Assembly (NCBI GenBank): GCA_949739465.1 | Contig: CATIYQ010000064.1 | Coordinates: 1-6,974 of the forward strand | Direction of reading: 5' to 3' | DNA: 6,974 nt | Origin: an uncultured Peptococcaceae bacterium | GTDB taxonomy: Bacteria; Bacillota; Dehalobacteriia; UBA4068; JAAVYR01 | Shown: piece after piece, positions 5,647 to 6,974 of the stretch | Layout: every line of letters begins with the position of its first letter | How positions within the stretch are numbered: position 1 is the first letter of the stretch | Notes under the pieces: generated by a model | Told to the model about the DNA's origin: nothing | Seen by the model: only the letters and a program-made list of their open reading frames with translations | The model's database searches: none | Program-made: the position numbers and the translations under genes

Positions 5647-6858
5647 ATGAAAAAAAGAAACTTATGGACAGTCGGACTGCCGGTAGTCTTAATGATATGC
5701 AGTTGTTTTGTGTTTTCCGCTTGCGGTAAGGGAGACGAAGGGGAACGGCAGCCGATAAATCCGCTTCAACAGGAGAAAAAAACGGCGGTAGAAGGACCTG
5801 TTTTTATCACCCTGGGCAGCAGCGTTATGGGCTATTGGGGAGCGGGAGAATGGCATAGCTTAGACCCCATTTTCTACGACCCTTACACGGCGGCTGACGC
5901 GCCAAAGGAGCGGGAGGGCAAAGACCCCATTCAGGCTTATCTCTATGAAATGCTGGCGGCGGAAGAATATTATCTCTATGACATCAGAATGGGCGAAATG
6001 AAAACCTGTCATAAGGTTTATATCCCCGAACAGCTGGAGTTGAGCAGTCTGGATTTGACGGGGAATCCATTTGGGGACAGTTCCTTTTATGATATAGACG
6101 AGGTAAAGGGATTATTTGGTCCTTATCAGCGGCAAACGGCGGCGGATGAATATAACAATGTCCAAGGCTATTTCACCTTGCCTGTTCAATTTACGGAGGA
6201 GAAACTAAAATCGTTTCCTGTTCCCAACGACTTGTTCTATCTGGGCTTCTTAGATGAAAACGACAAAGATATTCTCCATACCGGTATTGCTCTTTCCAAA
6301 AAAGTAGACGGCTTTCCCAAAGATTTAGAGGTAAGAGCTGATGGTACAGAGGACGAAAACGCCTATGTTCAAGCGCACTTAGACAGCGTAGAAATGGGAG
6401 ACAGTGATTTTGTTGTTACAGATGTGTGGACGGCAGATGTAGACAGCGACGGCAAAGAGGAAAAGCTGATCATCGCTGCAACGCCCAAGACGGAGAGTGG
6501 TTATCCTATCATCAAAAAAGAGGACTTGACCAATGAAAAAGCGGCGGTGTTTGTCCTGGCTCTTTTAATAAAGGACGGAGAAGCCACTACTCTGTTCTAT
6601 CAGCAGGAACCGATTAAAGCCGTTTATGAACGGGAATTGAAAAACGCCGATTCCAATATTTATATTGGCGATGAGATTTTCTTAGGCATTGAGACTTGCT
6701 TAGGTCTAGACGTAAATGGTATTTTTGATTTTAACGGCGACGGAAAATATGAAATCTGTCTGGGCAATATTTGCTGGGATTGCCCGGAAAAACGAGTGCT
6801 GGAGCTCCAGGCAGACGGTAGCTGGAATACCGTTCTTTACGGCAGCTTTGGCTGGTAA
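5647..6858 (+). CDS. Putative lipoprotein with two Asp-rich calcium-loop motifs, function unknown
   Basis: A 403-residue secreted protein. The N-terminus MKKRN is followed by a hydrophobic stretch (about 6-25) and a cysteine at 26 in VFSACGKG, which I read as a lipoprotein signal; Cys20 (ICSC) is a second candidate. Position -3 is Phe, an atypical lipobox, so plain secretion is possible. The mature part is acidic and aromatic and I recognise no enzyme domain. Two stretches match the DxDxDGxxE pattern of FG-GAP, VCBS or dockerin-type calcium loops: DVDSDGKEE (264-272) and DFNGDGKYE (361-369). Each is followed by a beta-strand-like run (KLIIAA, ICLGN), as in repeat blades. The second lies near a Cys-rich segment, NICWDC. 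Substrate, partner and fold are unknown. The gene is divergent from padR across about 170 nt and might be regulated with it, but no promoter is clear. A terminator follows 7 nt after the stop. Confidence 0.85.
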   Translation: MKKRNLWTVGLPVVLMICSCFVFSACGKGDEGERQPINPLQQEKKTAVEGPVFITLGSSVMGYWGAGEWHSLDPIFYDPYTAADAPKEREGKDPIQAYLYEMLAAEEYYLYDIRMGEMKTCHKVYIPEQLELSSLDLTGNPFGDSSFYDIDEVKGLFGPYQRQTAADEYNNVQGYFTLPVQFTEEKLKSFPVPNDLFYLGFLDENDKDILHTGIALSKKVDGFPKDLEVRADGTEDENAYVQAHLDSVEMGDSDFVVTDVWTADVDSDGKEEKLIIAATPKTESGYPIIKKEDLTNEKAAVFVLALLIKDGEATTLFYQQEPIKAVYERELKNADSNIYIGDEIFLGIETCLGLDVNGIFDFNGDGKYEICLGNICWDCPEKRVLELQADGSWNTVLYGSFGW

Positions 6859-6865
6859 GCAAAAT

Positions 6866-6896
6866 AAAAAGAGCAGTGAAAATCACTGCTCTTTTT
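6866..6896. terminator. Bidirectional terminator after the lipoprotein gene
   Basis: AAAAAGAGCAGTGA (6866-6879), loop AAA, TCACTGCTCTTTTT (6883-6896) is a perfect 14-bp stem with an A-tract and a T-tract (the T-run extends to 6897). It can serve the plus-strand lipoprotein gene and the minus-strand gene entering from the right edge. Confidence 0.92.
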
Positions 6897-6904
6897 TATA
6901 GGAT

Positions 6905-6930
6905 TAGTTGATTTCTTTAATTGATTTCTT
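6905..6930. repeat. 13-bp tandem duplication at the end of the convergent gene
   Basis: The units TAGTTGATTTCTT (6905-6917) and TAATTGATTTCTT (6918-6930) differ by one base. On the minus strand each contributes a TAA stop (6904-6906 and 6917-6919) in a different frame, because 13 is not a multiple of three. Confidence 0.6.
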
Positions 6931-6974
6931 CCAGTCGGTTATGGATATTTTGCATTTTGCGCTCTGTCTCGGCA
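6917..6974 (-). CDS. 3' end of a gene continuing past the right edge (frame uncertain)
   Basis: On the minus strand, one frame is open from the window edge to TAA at 6917-6919 and reads AETERKMQNIHNRLEEIN. It is charged and amphipathic, like the end of a coiled coil. A second frame stays open to 6904-6906 and ends TDWKKSIKEIN, so the frame is not certain. No function can be assigned. Its message would end at the terminator at 6866-6896. Confidence 0.4.
   Translation of the reverse strand, partial: AETERKMQNIHNRLEEIN

Noticed and set aside
6716..6901. 61-codon plus-strand frame at the end of the lipoprotein gene
   Set aside because: It is a frame shadow that runs through the terminator hairpin and ends beyond it.
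1..6974. CRISPR arrays, insertion sequences, phage genes or tRNAs
   Set aside because: No repeat-spacer pattern, transposase or integrase motif, terminal inverted repeats or tRNA-like structure was seen. The region reads as stable chromosomal genes.

Overview
The window looks like ordinary chromosomal DNA from a low-to-mid GC Bacillota, most likely a clostridial lineage. This is inferred from the AGGAGG-type ribosome sites, the TTG start codon, the A/T-tracted hairpin terminators, and a PadR / SEDS / DUF2752 / TM2 gene set typical of Clostridia. No rRNA, tRNA, transposase, phage gene or CRISPR array was seen. Every gene runs into a neighbour or a terminator within a short distance.

Layout. 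(1) 14-733, plus strand: a TM2-domain membrane protein and a DUF2752 membrane protein, 6 nt apart, closed by a hairpin terminator. (2) 844-3715, plus strand: an extended -10 promoter, a short leader with two small hairpins, then an overlapping three-gene unit. It encodes an OmpR/PhoB-type response regulator, its membrane histidine kinase and a 207-residue pentapeptide-repeat protein that resembles Qnr/MfpA. A bidirectional terminator closes it. (3) 3761-5559, minus strand: a PadR-type repressor overlapping a SEDS (FtsW/RodA/SpoVE) membrane protein that carries a HAAS/permease-prefix-like N-terminal domain. The promoter is near consensus, and a 23-bp dyad overlaps its transcription start. (4) 5647-6858, plus strand: a putative lipoprotein of unknown function with two Asp-rich calcium-loop-like motifs, transcribed divergently from padR and closed by a terminator. 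(5) 6917-6974, minus strand: the 3' end of a convergent gene, cut by the window edge.

How the genes may work together. The kinase/regulator pair probably senses an envelope or extracellular signal. Because the pentapeptide gene starts inside the kinase gene, it is probably made from the same message, so a possible DNA-mimic or topoisomerase-interacting protein would be under two-component control. Separately, the PadR protein probably represses its own promoter and hence the SEDS protein. That gives a self-contained, signal-responsive cell-envelope module.

The strongest points for a second look are two. One is the unbroken register of 33 pentapeptides with a stacked cysteine ladder in the Qnr/MfpA-like protein. 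The other is the PadR-controlled SEDS protein, which has a prefix domain and a diverged extracellular loop. Neither is proven to be a new system.
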